A DNA stretch of 43,356 nt, taken from a virus. Every line of letters begins with the position of its first letter. Within the stretch, counting starts at the first letter, position 1. The translations under genes were made by a program, and so were the position numbers. The stretch is from positions 1-43,356 of the IMG/VR virus record IMGVR_UViG_3300046007_007878; one strand, 5' to 3'. Under the pieces are notes generated by a model that saw only the letters and a list, made by a program, of their open reading frames with translations, made no database searches and was not told the origin of the DNA. Shown piece by piece: positions 24,342-31,487 of the stretch.

Positions 24342-24373
24342 GAAATAAAAAACCCCGGCGGTGAGGCCGGGGT
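24342..24373 (-). terminator. Intrinsic terminator after the major tail protein gene
   Basis: On the minus strand ACCCCGGC and GCCGGGGT form a perfect 8-bp stem with a 6-base loop (24352-24373), followed by TTTTTATTT. It lies 27 bases after the stop of the major tail protein gene. Confidence 0.85.
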
Positions 24374-24399
24374 CGCGCTTTCGTTCCCGTTGCAGACTA

Positions 24400-25170
24400 T
24401 CAGGATTTGCTGAAGTCGAAGGTGGGGCTACCGGCGGGACGGAAGTTGACGGTCACCGATTGGGCGTCGTCCGGGTTGATGTTCAGGCTGGCCGAGGTCA
24501 GCACGGCGTCGAAGCTGATCGAGCGGCTGAGGGTCTCGCTCAAGGTGCCGCCGCTGTACACACGGTCGGTGTAGAGCTTGAAGGCGGCGCCGTTTTGCTG
24601 GCGCTGCAGCACGTCCTCAACCATGCGGTTGGAAAGGGCGGCATCTTCGTTGGTCATGTAGACGGTGGCGGTGCCGGAGCCGTCGCCGAAGCCGCTGATG
24701 TAGCTGCGGAAAGGCACGTATTGGCCGGGGGTTTGACCGATCGTGGTGACGTCAATCTCGGCGCGGCTGATTTCGAAGCTCCAGTCGCGGACTTGGCCCA
24801 CGACGGCGAAGTCGGCATAAGCGACCTGGAACTCGTTGGGGGCAGCAGCGGTGCCGTCGTCGGTAATGGCGAGGATGGTGCCACCCAAGGTGTCAGAAAC
24901 AGTCAGCGCACCAGTGGCAGCGGTATAGCTGAGCACGTAATAGGTGGTACCGGCGGTAATACCCGCAGGCAAAGTGCCGGAACCGGAACCGCCAGTTTGG
25001 CTGTTCACCACGCTGAACTTGACGGGATCGCCAGCTTTAAAGTTCAGGTAGGTCTCGACCGTGATGACGTCGGTGCCGGTATTGACGCCAGCTTCACCGA
25101 ACGTTCCGGTGGTGCCAGCGGGCTTGTAGTAGAGAGCGCCGGACGTGCCGGACAGAACGGTGGTGGCCAT
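24400..25170 (-). CDS. Major tail tube protein
   Basis: A 256-residue protein with the tail-tube pattern: VVGQVRDWSFEISRAEIDVT, a VPFRSYISGFGDGSGTATVY strand pair, and a C-terminal ISFDAVLTSASLNINPDDAQ with SVTVNFRPAGSP. An inserted domain near residues 60-115 (TAGTTYYVLSYTAATGALTV) resembles beta domains often placed on the tube surface. The ATG at 25170 is preferred to a GTG at 25206, which lacks a ribosome site. It is followed by a strong terminator, consistent with high and separate expression. Polymerised rings of this protein form the tail tube. Confidence 0.85.
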   Translation of the reverse strand: MATTVLSGTSGALYYKPAGTTGTFGEAGVNTGTDVITVETYLNFKAGDPVKFSVVNSQTGGSGSGTLPAGITAGTTYYVLSYTAATGALTVSDTLGGTILAITDDGTAAAPNEFQVAYADFAVVGQVRDWSFEISRAEIDVTTIGQTPGQYVPFRSYISGFGDGSGTATVYMTNEDAALSNRMVEDVLQRQQNGAAFKLYTDRVYSGGTLSETLSRSISFDAVLTSASLNINPDDAQSVTVNFRPAGSPTFDFSKS

Positions 25171-25214
25171 AGGGGCGTACCAAAAGTGGGGTTTCTGGGC
25201 GGGCACTGCCCGGC

Positions 25215-25240
25215 TTATTACAGGTTAGCGCCTGTAATAA
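25215..25240. repeat. Perfect 10-bp inverted repeat between tail terminator and tube genes
   Basis: TTATTACAGG and CCTGTAATAA flank TTAGCG. The hairpin lies in the 77-base gap between the 143-residue tail gene and the tube gene. No T-run follows on either strand, so it may be an operator or an RNA processing or stability hairpin and not a terminator. Confidence 0.6.
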
Positions 25241-25247
25241 ACATTAC

Positions 25248-25679
25248 CTAGGACAACACAGTTGCCACGTAGGAGGTGTCGATGCGCCCCACAAAATGGG
25301 GGGCATCTTCAGTGGCGGAAAATGTGGGGCCGTTGATCTCTCCGACGCGGAAGAATACGCCGCTGGTTGTTTTAGCGGTGTTGTTGAGAGTTTCTAGAGC
25401 GGTAACCGCCGTGGTCAGAAGAGTTTGGTTGCGGGCGGGGCCACGGCCTTTTTCGGTGAAAATGCGAATGATTATCGCTCCACGGGCGTTATCGACGCTG
25501 GAGGTCAGTGTGGGTTCGTTGGTGATGCCGAAGGTGACGTTGACGCGGACGTACTCGGTGGTCGTGTTGGGTGGGACTGCTGTGATGTTGTCAAAGTAGA
25601 CCGGAACCGGCGGAACCAGTGCGCCAAACGCTGTCAGCAGCGGGTTCTCGACGGCGGCACGGATGGATTGGTAGTTCAT
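25248..25679 (-). CDS. Tail terminator / completion protein
   Basis: A 143-residue protein with IRAAVENPLLTAFGALVPPV at the start, then TTEYVRVNVTFGITNEPTLT and GAIIIRIFTEKGRGPARNQT, the usual core of tail terminator proteins of the lambda U / DUF4128 type. The C-terminal FVGRIDTSYVATVLS strand also fits. Such proteins cap the tail tube and join it to the head. It overlaps the preceding gene by 4 bases (ATGA), and the order adaptor, closure, gp10-like, terminator, tube is standard. Confidence 0.75.
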   Translation of the reverse strand: MNYQSIRAAVENPLLTAFGALVPPVPVYFDNITAVPPNTTTEYVRVNVTFGITNEPTLTSSVDNARGAIIIRIFTEKGRGPARNQTLLTTAVTALETLNNTAKTTSGVFFRVGEINGPTFSATEDAPHFVGRIDTSYVATVLS

Positions 25680-26245
25680 CGGGCTGCCTTAAATGTCTTG
25701 TCCAACATTACTTGGATGGTGCGATCGAGTTCCCCGCCTCCGGCATAGGTGGTGTACCAGTCGAGGGGTGCGGTAGAGCGATTGCGCCCAGAACCGTTAA
25801 CGTCACCGCGTTTGGCGCCGGCGCTACGGAAACCGAATGTTGCTTGCCCCAGGGGTTCTCCTATCTTGCTGCGTTCTTCTTTTGAAGGCGGCGTGTAGGC
25901 CACAAGATCTCTAGCTTCATCTGCGTAGGAGCAAAAGTTAGAGATGGTGTATACAACTTTGTCTGTAGTAAATACGGTTCTTAGCAAAGTTTGTGTAGCT
26001 TGGCGTCCGCTAAATGGGGTTGTATTGAAGCCGATAGATTGAGGAGCACCAGCAGAACCTGTGCCTCTTGCAATTTGGCCTTGTGGGCCTGTTATTTGCC
26101 AAGAGTTTGCAAATGTGCCTGTCCATAGAGGTCCTTTATCTTGCAGATCGCGCACGACTTGCTCTGCGGCCAATGTGGGACCTACGAGTGCCAGGGAACC
26201 TCCTAAACGATCTAGTTCTTTTATTAGTGCGTCTAGCTTTGCCAT
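25676..26245 (-). CDS. HK97 gp10-like head-tail protein
   Basis: A 189-residue protein. LDALIKELDRLGGSLALVG and VVRDLQDKGPLWTGTFANSW match the HK97 gp10 family opening, in which a helix leads to a P-WTG-L-S segment. Its C-terminus contains PLDWYTTYAGGGELDRTIQ, then VMLDKTFKAA. The family works at the head-tail joint, probably in tail completion. Base composition in the middle (about 25900-26150) is lower in GC than its neighbours. Start and stop overlap adjacent genes. Confidence 0.75.
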   Translation of the reverse strand: MAKLDALIKELDRLGGSLALVGPTLAAEQVVRDLQDKGPLWTGTFANSWQITGPQGQIARGTGSAGAPQSIGFNTTPFSGRQATQTLLRTVFTTDKVVYTISNFCSYADEARDLVAYTPPSKEERSKIGEPLGQATFGFRSAGAKRGDVNGSGRNRSTAPLDWYTTYAGGGELDRTIQVMLDKTFKAAR

Positions 26246-26622
26246 TACTGGGGCCTCGCTATGACGATGTGGAGGACCGGGGCGTCGCCGCGATAAGTGT
26301 TGACGTTGAGGATTTTGGCCTCGCGGGTGACGCCGGCTTGGGTGTACTGGATGCGGTCGGCCTCGGTGGGGTAGTACGTTCCAAGCTCGCTGCTGCCAAA
26401 AATAAATTTGACGTCGGTGGCTTGGTACAGACCTTCGGATTCGCGGGGTGTGACGCGGGTGATGACCGCTTTGACCGTGACGGTGGTGTCGGCGCCAGTG
26501 ACGTTGCCGGTGGTGGGGTCGTAGGTGCGGGGTGTGGTGGTTTTGATGTACGTGATGTTTTGGCCCCAGTCCGCTAGGACTGAGGTGGGAATTGGGGCGA
26601 AGGTATCGTCGATTAGGCCCAT
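26245..26622 (-). CDS. Head closure / head-tail stopper protein
   Basis: A 125-residue beta-rich protein (ITYIKTTTPRTYDPTTGNVT, then TVKAVITRVTPRESEGLY, and AKILNVNTYRGDAPVLHIVI). This length, the central VKAVI strand and position between the adaptor and gp10-like genes fit the head closure proteins of siphoviruses. It would plug the connector after packaging until the tail joins. Stop and next ATG share a base. Confidence 0.68.
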   Translation of the reverse strand: MGLIDDTFAPIPTSVLADWGQNITYIKTTTPRTYDPTTGNVTGADTTVTVKAVITRVTPRESEGLYQATDVKFIFGSSELGTYYPTEADRIQYTQAGVTREAKILNVNTYRGDAPVLHIVIARPQ

Positions 26623-26623
26623 G

Positions 26624-27154
26624 TCATCCTCGGAAGAGGCGGACGGCGTAGTTGGCGGCGCCGCCCATGCAGTAGGGGCCTAGGTAGGTCTGCAGCCAGG
26701 GGTAGACGTCAAAGACGTTGTTGATGACGCCGCTGGTTTGGCTGGATTTGTTGTATTTGACTTTGAGTTCGCCCAGTTCCACTTGGTCGTAGATGCCGGT
26801 GGTGCCAGTGCTGCCGGTGATGGCGTCGGTGTCGTTGGCAAAGGCGCGTGCCAGCTCGTAGGTGGCGGTTTTGATGCCGTCGGGGATCAGGGTGCAAGCG
26901 AGGTCGATGCCGTCAACCGTGTAGTTTTCGCGGGGCCACTTGAGGGCTTGGGTGTCGGTGCAGCGGTCGCCGTAGAAGCTGAGCGCGTCGATCCAGCGGG
27001 TGGCGGAAATGAGGGCGCGGTTTTTCTGATCGGTCGTCTTGCTGGTCCAGGTGCTGGAGTCGGGCACCGTTTCGAAGTAGGAGTCGGCAGCGGCCAGCGT
27101 CACGTAGCTGTTGGCCGAGGCCCCACTCAAAGTGGCATCAATGACGGCAGCCAC
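26624..27154 (-). CDS. Head-tail adaptor (DnaT-like/connector protein)
   Basis: A 176-residue helical protein. SANSYVTLAAADSYFETVPD and ALISATRWIDALSFYGDRC followed by ALKWPRENYTVDG are the marks of a connector family often labelled DnaT-like ssDNA-binding protein in phage genomes (the YVTLAxADxYF and ATRWID motifs). GIKTATYELARAFAND is the second helix pair. In this place it is the adaptor beneath the portal, so a DnaT-like label should not be read as a replication role. Confidence 0.8.
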   Translation of the reverse strand: MAAVIDATLSGASANSYVTLAAADSYFETVPDSSTWTSKTTDQKNRALISATRWIDALSFYGDRCTDTQALKWPRENYTVDGIDLACTLIPDGIKTATYELARAFANDTDAITGSTGTTGIYDQVELGELKVKYNKSSQTSGVINNVFDVYPWLQTYLGPYCMGGAANYAVRLFRG

Positions 27155-27157
27155 AGC

Positions 27158-27352
27158 TCAATACAGCCTTTTCTTGAGTTTAGCTCCAGAAGTTGATCTT
27201 CTTGTTTTAGGGGGTGGATTGAGAATGACGGCGTGGTAAACCTTGCCGCCGGTCATTTCGATGTCGGCTTGGGCTTCGGCTTGTTGGCCGTAGGGGACAT
27301 CAATAAAGCTGCGGAGGTTATCCTGTAGTACGAAAAGCCGGACTGTACTCAT
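27158..27352 (-). CDS. Small head-region protein (64 aa)
   Basis: A 64-residue protein starting MSTVRLFVLQDNLRSFIDVP and ending with a very basic tail (KTRRSTSGAKLKKRLY). It is encoded 3 bases upstream of the adaptor gene. Its ATG (27350-27352) shares two bases with the plus-strand ATG at 27351, so the two genes diverge from one CATG. No family recognised; the basic tail suggests contact with nucleic acid or an acidic surface. Confidence 0.6.
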   Translation of the reverse strand: MSTVRLFVLQDNLRSFIDVPYGQQAEAQADIEMTGGKVYHAVILNPPPKTRRSTSGAKLKKRLY

Positions 27353-27635
27353 GCCTGCTCGCAAACTTGTGGACGCTGATGCCAGCGTAGAAACAAAAGT
27401 GGTTTCTGCCCCATCGGCAGCGCCCGGAAAGACCGTGCGGCCGCTGGAAGTAGTGGCCAACGCTATTCGGGAGCGGTTCTCTAACGGAGAACCTGCTGAG
27501 ACGATCCTGCTGGATCTGCAGGTCAGTGAGCACGTATTCAAAGAACTACTCACTCAGTCGTACCGTTTGGTGGGGCGGGCTCCAGAGATTTTTGAGTATC
27601 AGGAGCGGGTGCGGATTGGGGAAATTGAAAACTGA
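27351..27635 (+). CDS. Plus-strand small protein inside the head operon, possible DNA-binding
   Basis: A 94-residue protein, opposite to its neighbours. The N-terminal 30 residues are polar. Residues about 33-75 (EVVANAIRERFSNGEPAETI, then a LDLQVSEHVFKELLTQSYR segment) could form a short helix-turn-helix. Its ATG lies on the start codon of the minus-strand 64-residue gene. It ends just before a hairpin with T/A runs on both sides that can stop both strands. Possibly a regulator carried as a separate unit; function unknown. Confidence 0.55.
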   Translation: MPARKLVDADASVETKVVSAPSAAPGKTVRPLEVVANAIRERFSNGEPAETILLDLQVSEHVFKELLTQSYRLVGRAPEIFEYQERVRIGEIEN

Positions 27636-27654
27636 GTAATTTTTGGTAAAAGAA

Positions 27655-27677
27655 AAGGCCCCCGGTTTGGGGGCCTT
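27655..27677. terminator. Bidirectional intrinsic terminator after the capsid gene
   Basis: AAGGCCCCC and GGGGGCCTT form a 9-bp stem with a GGTTT loop. TGTTTT follows on the plus strand and TTTTC on the minus strand. It separates the major capsid gene from the convergent 94-residue gene. Confidence 0.85.
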
Positions 27678-27698
27678 TGTTTTGGCGCGTACTGAGGA

Positions 27699-28805
27699 TC
27701 AGTATGCGCTGGTGTCGAACGGGGTGTTGACCAGCAGGCGAGCGATGGGCACTTGCTTGGTGGTGCTGTACACCAGGCTCCAGGAGGCGGTGTCGGCCAG
27801 GTTGCCGGTGGTGGCGGCGTTGGTGGGGTTGTCGCCAGCCACGTTCCACTTGGTACCAGTGATGTGGTAACCGTAGTGGTAGTCGACGGCCAGGATGTCC
27901 TGCATGGACAGGATGTTGCGGTCTGCAGCGAGGCGCAGATCCTGCTGGATGCCCTCGGAAACCACACCCGACTTGAAGAGGTACACCGGGTACTTCTTGG
28001 CGTGGGTGGAGGTGCCGCCGGTCAGGGCAGTCAGTTGGTCGTCGATGACGACGCGCAGGCCAGCGAACGTGGCCACTTCAGGAGCTGCGATGCCCACACC
28101 GCCGCCGCCCCAGGTGATGGCGCCGCCGGTGGACAGAGCCGAGGTGCTGAAGGTCAGCATCCCCACCTGTTGCAGGTAGTAAGCCACGTTGGAGTGCATG
28201 GCGATCGAGTCCAGCTCGTCGCCGCGCTCACCAAGCAGGGCCTTGGTGCTAACCACGTTGGCCACGTTCAGGAAGTTGGCCTCGGTCATGGAACCGGGGA
28301 CACCAGCGAACGATTTGTTGCTCTGGTTAGGGCCGAGCACGCCAGCACCGGAGATGCCGCCGAACAGACCCAGCAGTTGGGCTGCCAGGGTGGCGGTCTT
28401 CAGCTTGTTGATGGCGGCAGACAGCTGGTTGCGGACGTGAGCCAGCGGGTCGGCACCAGAGCCCAGCTTGCTGAGGTCGTCAGCGGCGTAGGCAAAGCCA
28501 CGGTGCAGAATCGTCATGATCTGCTCGTCGGCAGTGACGTTCTGGGCGGTCAGATAACCCAGGCCACCGTTCCAGGTGGAGGTGGAGAGGATCTGGGTCT
28601 CGCTCGGGGCGATGGGATCGAAGAAGGGCACGCGCACGCGGGTGCCGCCGGCGCGGGCGTCAAGAGCAGCGTTGCGCTGCACAATGCCGCTTTGGATCCA
28701 CTTGGATTGCTCGAAGATGCCTTCAGCGGTGTACTGAAGGAATTCGGGGCGAGCAACCAAGTTCGAGAGAAAAGTTCCCCCGAAGTTGCTGTTAGAGGCG
28801 GACAT
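27699..28805 (-). CDS. Major capsid protein
   Basis: A 368-residue capsid subunit of probable HK97 fold. The opening (FLSNLVARPEFLQYTAEGIF, then EQSKWIQSGIVQRN) is typical of capsid proteins of this group, followed by RVPFFDPIAPSETQIL, a QNVTADEQIMTILHRGFAYA segment (E-loop to spine transition) and the C-terminal ADRNILSMQDILAVDYHYGY, then FKSGVVSEG. CGGAG lies 7 bases before the ATG, a strong ribosome site fitting high expression. It is preceded by scaffold and portal genes and followed by a terminator. Confidence 0.88.
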   Translation of the reverse strand: MSASNSNFGGTFLSNLVARPEFLQYTAEGIFEQSKWIQSGIVQRNAALDARAGGTRVRVPFFDPIAPSETQILSTSTWNGGLGYLTAQNVTADEQIMTILHRGFAYAADDLSKLGSGADPLAHVRNQLSAAINKLKTATLAAQLLGLFGGISGAGVLGPNQSNKSFAGVPGSMTEANFLNVANVVSTKALLGERGDELDSIAMHSNVAYYLQQVGMLTFSTSALSTGGAITWGGGGVGIAAPEVATFAGLRVVIDDQLTALTGGTSTHAKKYPVYLFKSGVVSEGIQQDLRLAADRNILSMQDILAVDYHYGYHITGTKWNVAGDNPTNAATTGNLADTASWSLVYSTTKQVPIARLLVNTPFDTSAY

Positions 28806-28852
28806 GGATTAGCTCCGGTGGAGTCAGGGTTGGTGAGGTGCCCCACAGGGGC

Positions 28853-29560
28853 TTATTGTCCGGCTTCCGCTTTCAACAATCTGGCTTTGTCGGGGTCGCT
28901 GGCGAGCATCATCATTTGCTGAGTGATGTTCCAGCTGTCCTTGGACCAGGGATTGACTTGGCCGGGGAGAGCGGTGGCGCGGGCACTACCCGTGACACCC
29001 ATGCCGGCGCGGTTCGTAGCAGCAAAATGATGCTCGTAACCACTGCCGGGGTTTTTTAAGTTGGCGATATACTCGCCAATCGGAACTTCCACGCCGCCGA
29101 CATAAGCCACAGGCTGTCCTTCTTTGGCGCGTAAGTTCTCCTGCACCAAACGATACAGCTGATCGGGTGCAAGCGCACCAGCAGAAGAGAGTTGGGCGAT
29201 TGTGCCGGCGCGGAGTTGTTCTTGTGAATAACCCTGGCGGATTTGCTCAACTTCGGATTCCTTTGTCGCAAGCTGTTGCTTTAGATCAGCAACAGTTTGT
29301 TGGGCCTCTTCCCAGAGGGTTTTGAACTCGCCGGATTCGGCCAATTTGGCGGTTTTGGCGGATTCTTGGGCCAGGCGGATTTCGTCGAGTTGTTTTTGCA
29401 GGGTTTCGCGGTTTTCGCGGTCCTTGCGGCGTTCGGCGATCAACTCCTGGTTCTTCGCACGAAGGGCTTCGAGTTGGGCGGCCAGATCGGAGCTTTCAGC
29501 CACAGGCTGAGGGGCAACAGGCTCCACGGGAGTGACTGCTGCTTGCTGTTCTTCGGGCAC
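28853..29560 (-). CDS. Head scaffolding protein
   Basis: A 235-residue protein with a proline-rich acidic start, then a long coiled coil over about residues 25-115 (AAQLEALRAKNQELIAERRK, KEQLDEIRLAQ-type heptads, ADLKQQLATKESEVEQI). The C-terminal 60 residues include SWNITQQMMMLASDPDKARL, a likely capsid-binding helix. Length, coiled coil and place between portal and major capsid gene all fit a scaffold that guides shell assembly and leaves before packaging. The start is GTG. A TAAAGT variant of the late motif lies 26 bases upstream. Confidence 0.82.
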   Translation of the reverse strand: MPEEQQAAVTPVEPVAPQPVAESSDLAAQLEALRAKNQELIAERRKDRENRETLQKQLDEIRLAQESAKTAKLAESGEFKTLWEEAQQTVADLKQQLATKESEVEQIRQGYSQEQLRAGTIAQLSSAGALAPDQLYRLVQENLRAKEGQPVAYVGGVEVPIGEYIANLKNPGSGYEHHFAATNRAGMGVTGSARATALPGQVNPWSKDSWNITQQMMMLASDPDKARLLKAEAGQ

Positions 29561-29595
29561 GGTTGTGTATTACTTGGACGCTATTACTTTAGCAG

Positions 29596-31047
29596 TTAAG
29601 AAAGTTCGTCACTCGTGTCTTCGTCCTCGCTGTCCATAGAACCAGGCTCTTCGGGGCTTTCGGGTTCTTCAAGGATGTCGGTGGCGGGTTTGCCGGCGGC
29701 TTCCATCTCGTCCTCGACGTTGATGTTGTCGGGCAGGACTTCGCCGCGGCGCAGGACTTCCAACAGCATGGCGTCGCTGATTTTGCCCGCCTGATTGAGT
29801 TGGGTCAGGACAGCGACGTCTTGGCCGATCAGGCGGTAGTAGTCGAAGTCGCGGTCGATTGTGATTTCGGGGGCTTCGATGCCGACGTACTGGGCGGCAA
29901 ACTCAAAGGCTTGGTTGAGGGCGCTTTCCAGCTCTTGACTGATGATCGAGAGGACGCTGTTGGATTGGGCTTGGTCGATGCGCTTGGCCTCGGCAGATTC
30001 GGCGACGAATTTTTGGCCGAAGAGCTTGGTGACGCCCAACGTGGACATTTGGCTCTCCAGGGATTGGAGTTCGGCCATCTGGGCGTCGAAGCTGGTGGCG
30101 TCGGCCTGCACGTAGTACGCCTTGTTGCCCGGTTGCATGGCGATGGCGTAGTTGACGCCCATCGTTGCGGAGCCGGTGGTGTCGTCCCAGCCCTCAAGGA
30201 CAAGGGTGGGCATCGCGGCGATGTGGAGGGCGTGGATTAGGTCGGCTTGGCGCTGGTAGTGGGTGATGTTGAGGTTGGCGATGTCCAGCAGTGGGGGCTG
30301 GGACACCAGCAGGCCGCGGCGGTTGCTGTAGATCGGGACTAGGGGGATTTCGTCGAGGCTGTAGCCGCCGGTGGCCGTGAACTCCACGAGTTCTTGGCCG
30401 AGGGTGTAGAGGTCGTAGCGGCCGGGATAGATCACCCGCATTTCCTCGACCTGTTCTTCGCCGAACTCGTTGAGGGGGCGGACGTCGTAATCGTGGATGC
30501 GGACCTGCAGCAGGCGGTTGGTGCCGGGTTCTTTGCGCCAGCCCCAGATCTGGGGGGCGTCAACGTGGACGAAGTAGGGGCGGCGGCCCATGGCACGCTC
30601 TTCCGCCAAATTCATCGCGCCAGCGGCGGCTGGGTAGTCAACGAGGATGGCGCTGTGGCCGTAGGTCAGGCTGCTGACAAGGGCGCGGCGGGCGTATTCG
30701 TTGATGTTGGAGCCCAGGCCGTCGATGTTTTGGATCAGGTCCAGCCAGTAGGGGTCGCCTTCGACGTGGATGGGTTTGCGGAGGATCGCGCCAGCGGCGG
30801 TTTCGATGAGGCGGCTGGTGTAGGGGCTCAGAACGCTGCGGTCAACGCGGGTTTGGTAAGCGTCATCGTCTTCGCGGGGTTCTTGCGGGAGATAAGTTTC
30901 ACTCATGTCCCGCAGGTAATTGGTGCCGTTGGTGACGGCGGCCATCACACCCCAGTCCGGCATCATGGCGATGACGTCCAGGCTGCGGACAAACGGAGAT
31001 TCGCTGACTACAGCACCAGTCGGTGGGATGTTGGCGCTGTAGACCAC
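29596..31047 (-). CDS. Portal protein (DUF4055 type)
   Basis: A 483-residue portal subunit. It has YLPQEPREDDDAYQTRVDRS and VLSPYTSRLIETAAGAILRK, the hallmark region of DUF4055 portal proteins, then DGLGSNINEYARRALVSSLT, YGHSAILVDYPAA, WGWRKEPGTNRLLQVRI and a stem region (QPGNKAYYVQADATSFDAQM). The C-terminus is very acidic (PESPEEPGSMDSEDEDTSDE). Twelve copies form the ring at one capsid vertex through which DNA passes. GTG 31047 is preceded by AGGAG. Confidence 0.9.
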   Translation of the reverse strand: MVYSANIPPTGAVVSESPFVRSLDVIAMMPDWGVMAAVTNGTNYLRDMSETYLPQEPREDDDAYQTRVDRSVLSPYTSRLIETAAGAILRKPIHVEGDPYWLDLIQNIDGLGSNINEYARRALVSSLTYGHSAILVDYPAAAGAMNLAEERAMGRRPYFVHVDAPQIWGWRKEPGTNRLLQVRIHDYDVRPLNEFGEEQVEEMRVIYPGRYDLYTLGQELVEFTATGGYSLDEIPLVPIYSNRRGLLVSQPPLLDIANLNITHYQRQADLIHALHIAAMPTLVLEGWDDTTGSATMGVNYAIAMQPGNKAYYVQADATSFDAQMAELQSLESQMSTLGVTKLFGQKFVAESAEAKRIDQAQSNSVLSIISQELESALNQAFEFAAQYVGIEAPEITIDRDFDYYRLIGQDVAVLTQLNQAGKISDAMLLEVLRRGEVLPDNINVEDEMEAAGKPATDILEEPESPEEPGSMDSEDEDTSDELS

Positions 31048-31100
31048 GGCTTGACTCCTACTTTGTACCTATTTTGGCACTAGAGATCTAGGTATGTCTC

Positions 31101-31289
31101 GTGCGCGAGTGGAATACGCCCGTGCGTGAACCGTGGAACGCGCTTATTCACCAGTGTTTGAGGGGCGTTGATAATCACATGCACCAGTACATGGAGACTG
31201 GGAATGTTTGGCATTTAGAGAAGGCAGATGGGCTTAGAAAATATGTGTTGGAGTTGAAGATGTGGATACACAAAGTTGAGGGGAAGTAG
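31101..31289 (+). CDS. Plus-strand small protein between portal and structural genes (62 aa)
   Basis: A 62-residue helical protein (ALIHQCLRGVDNHMHQYMET, then WHLEKADGLRKYVLELKMWI) read opposite to the head genes. The pattern YVxxLKxWIxxxE recurs, as I recall, in small cyanophage proteins. The start is GTG 31101 without a clear ribosome site. It ends exactly one base before the convergent gene's stop at 31290. An 8-base GTCTCGTG overlaps the start. Function unknown. Confidence 0.5.
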   Translation: MREWNTPVREPWNALIHQCLRGVDNHMHQYMETGNVWHLEKADGLRKYVLELKMWIHKVEGK

Positions 31290-31487
31290 TCAATCATCGT
31301 CTTCCTCCTCGTCTTCGGGGTTTTCGATGGGTACCAGCACTTCAATGCCCATGGCCAACATGCGAATGAAGTTGCCCAGTGTTTCGGGTACTGAGGGAGT
31401 TTTAAAGACGAAAGTGGCGGTGGTGATGCCTTCCTCGCCGTCGATTTCGATGTGGAGGCAGCTGCCGGTGATTGTCTGGATGGTCAT
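31290..31487 (-). CDS. Small acidic protein (65 aa)
   Basis: A 65-residue beta-strand protein with a strongly acidic tail (NPEDEEEDDD). It contains CLHIEIDGEEGITTATFVF and GNFIRMLAMGIEVLVP. The start overlaps the stop of the 415-residue structural gene (31487). Its acidic tail resembles that of the adjacent portal protein. No family recognised. Confidence 0.6.
   Translation of the reverse strand: MTIQTITGSCLHIEIDGEEGITTATFVFKTPSVPETLGNFIRMLAMGIEVLVPIENPEDEEEDDD

Noticed and set aside
24361-25251. A 296-residue plus-strand frame opposite the tail tube gene
   Set aside because: Antisense shadow, rich in Gly, Val and Ala; the minus-strand frame has clear tail tube motifs.
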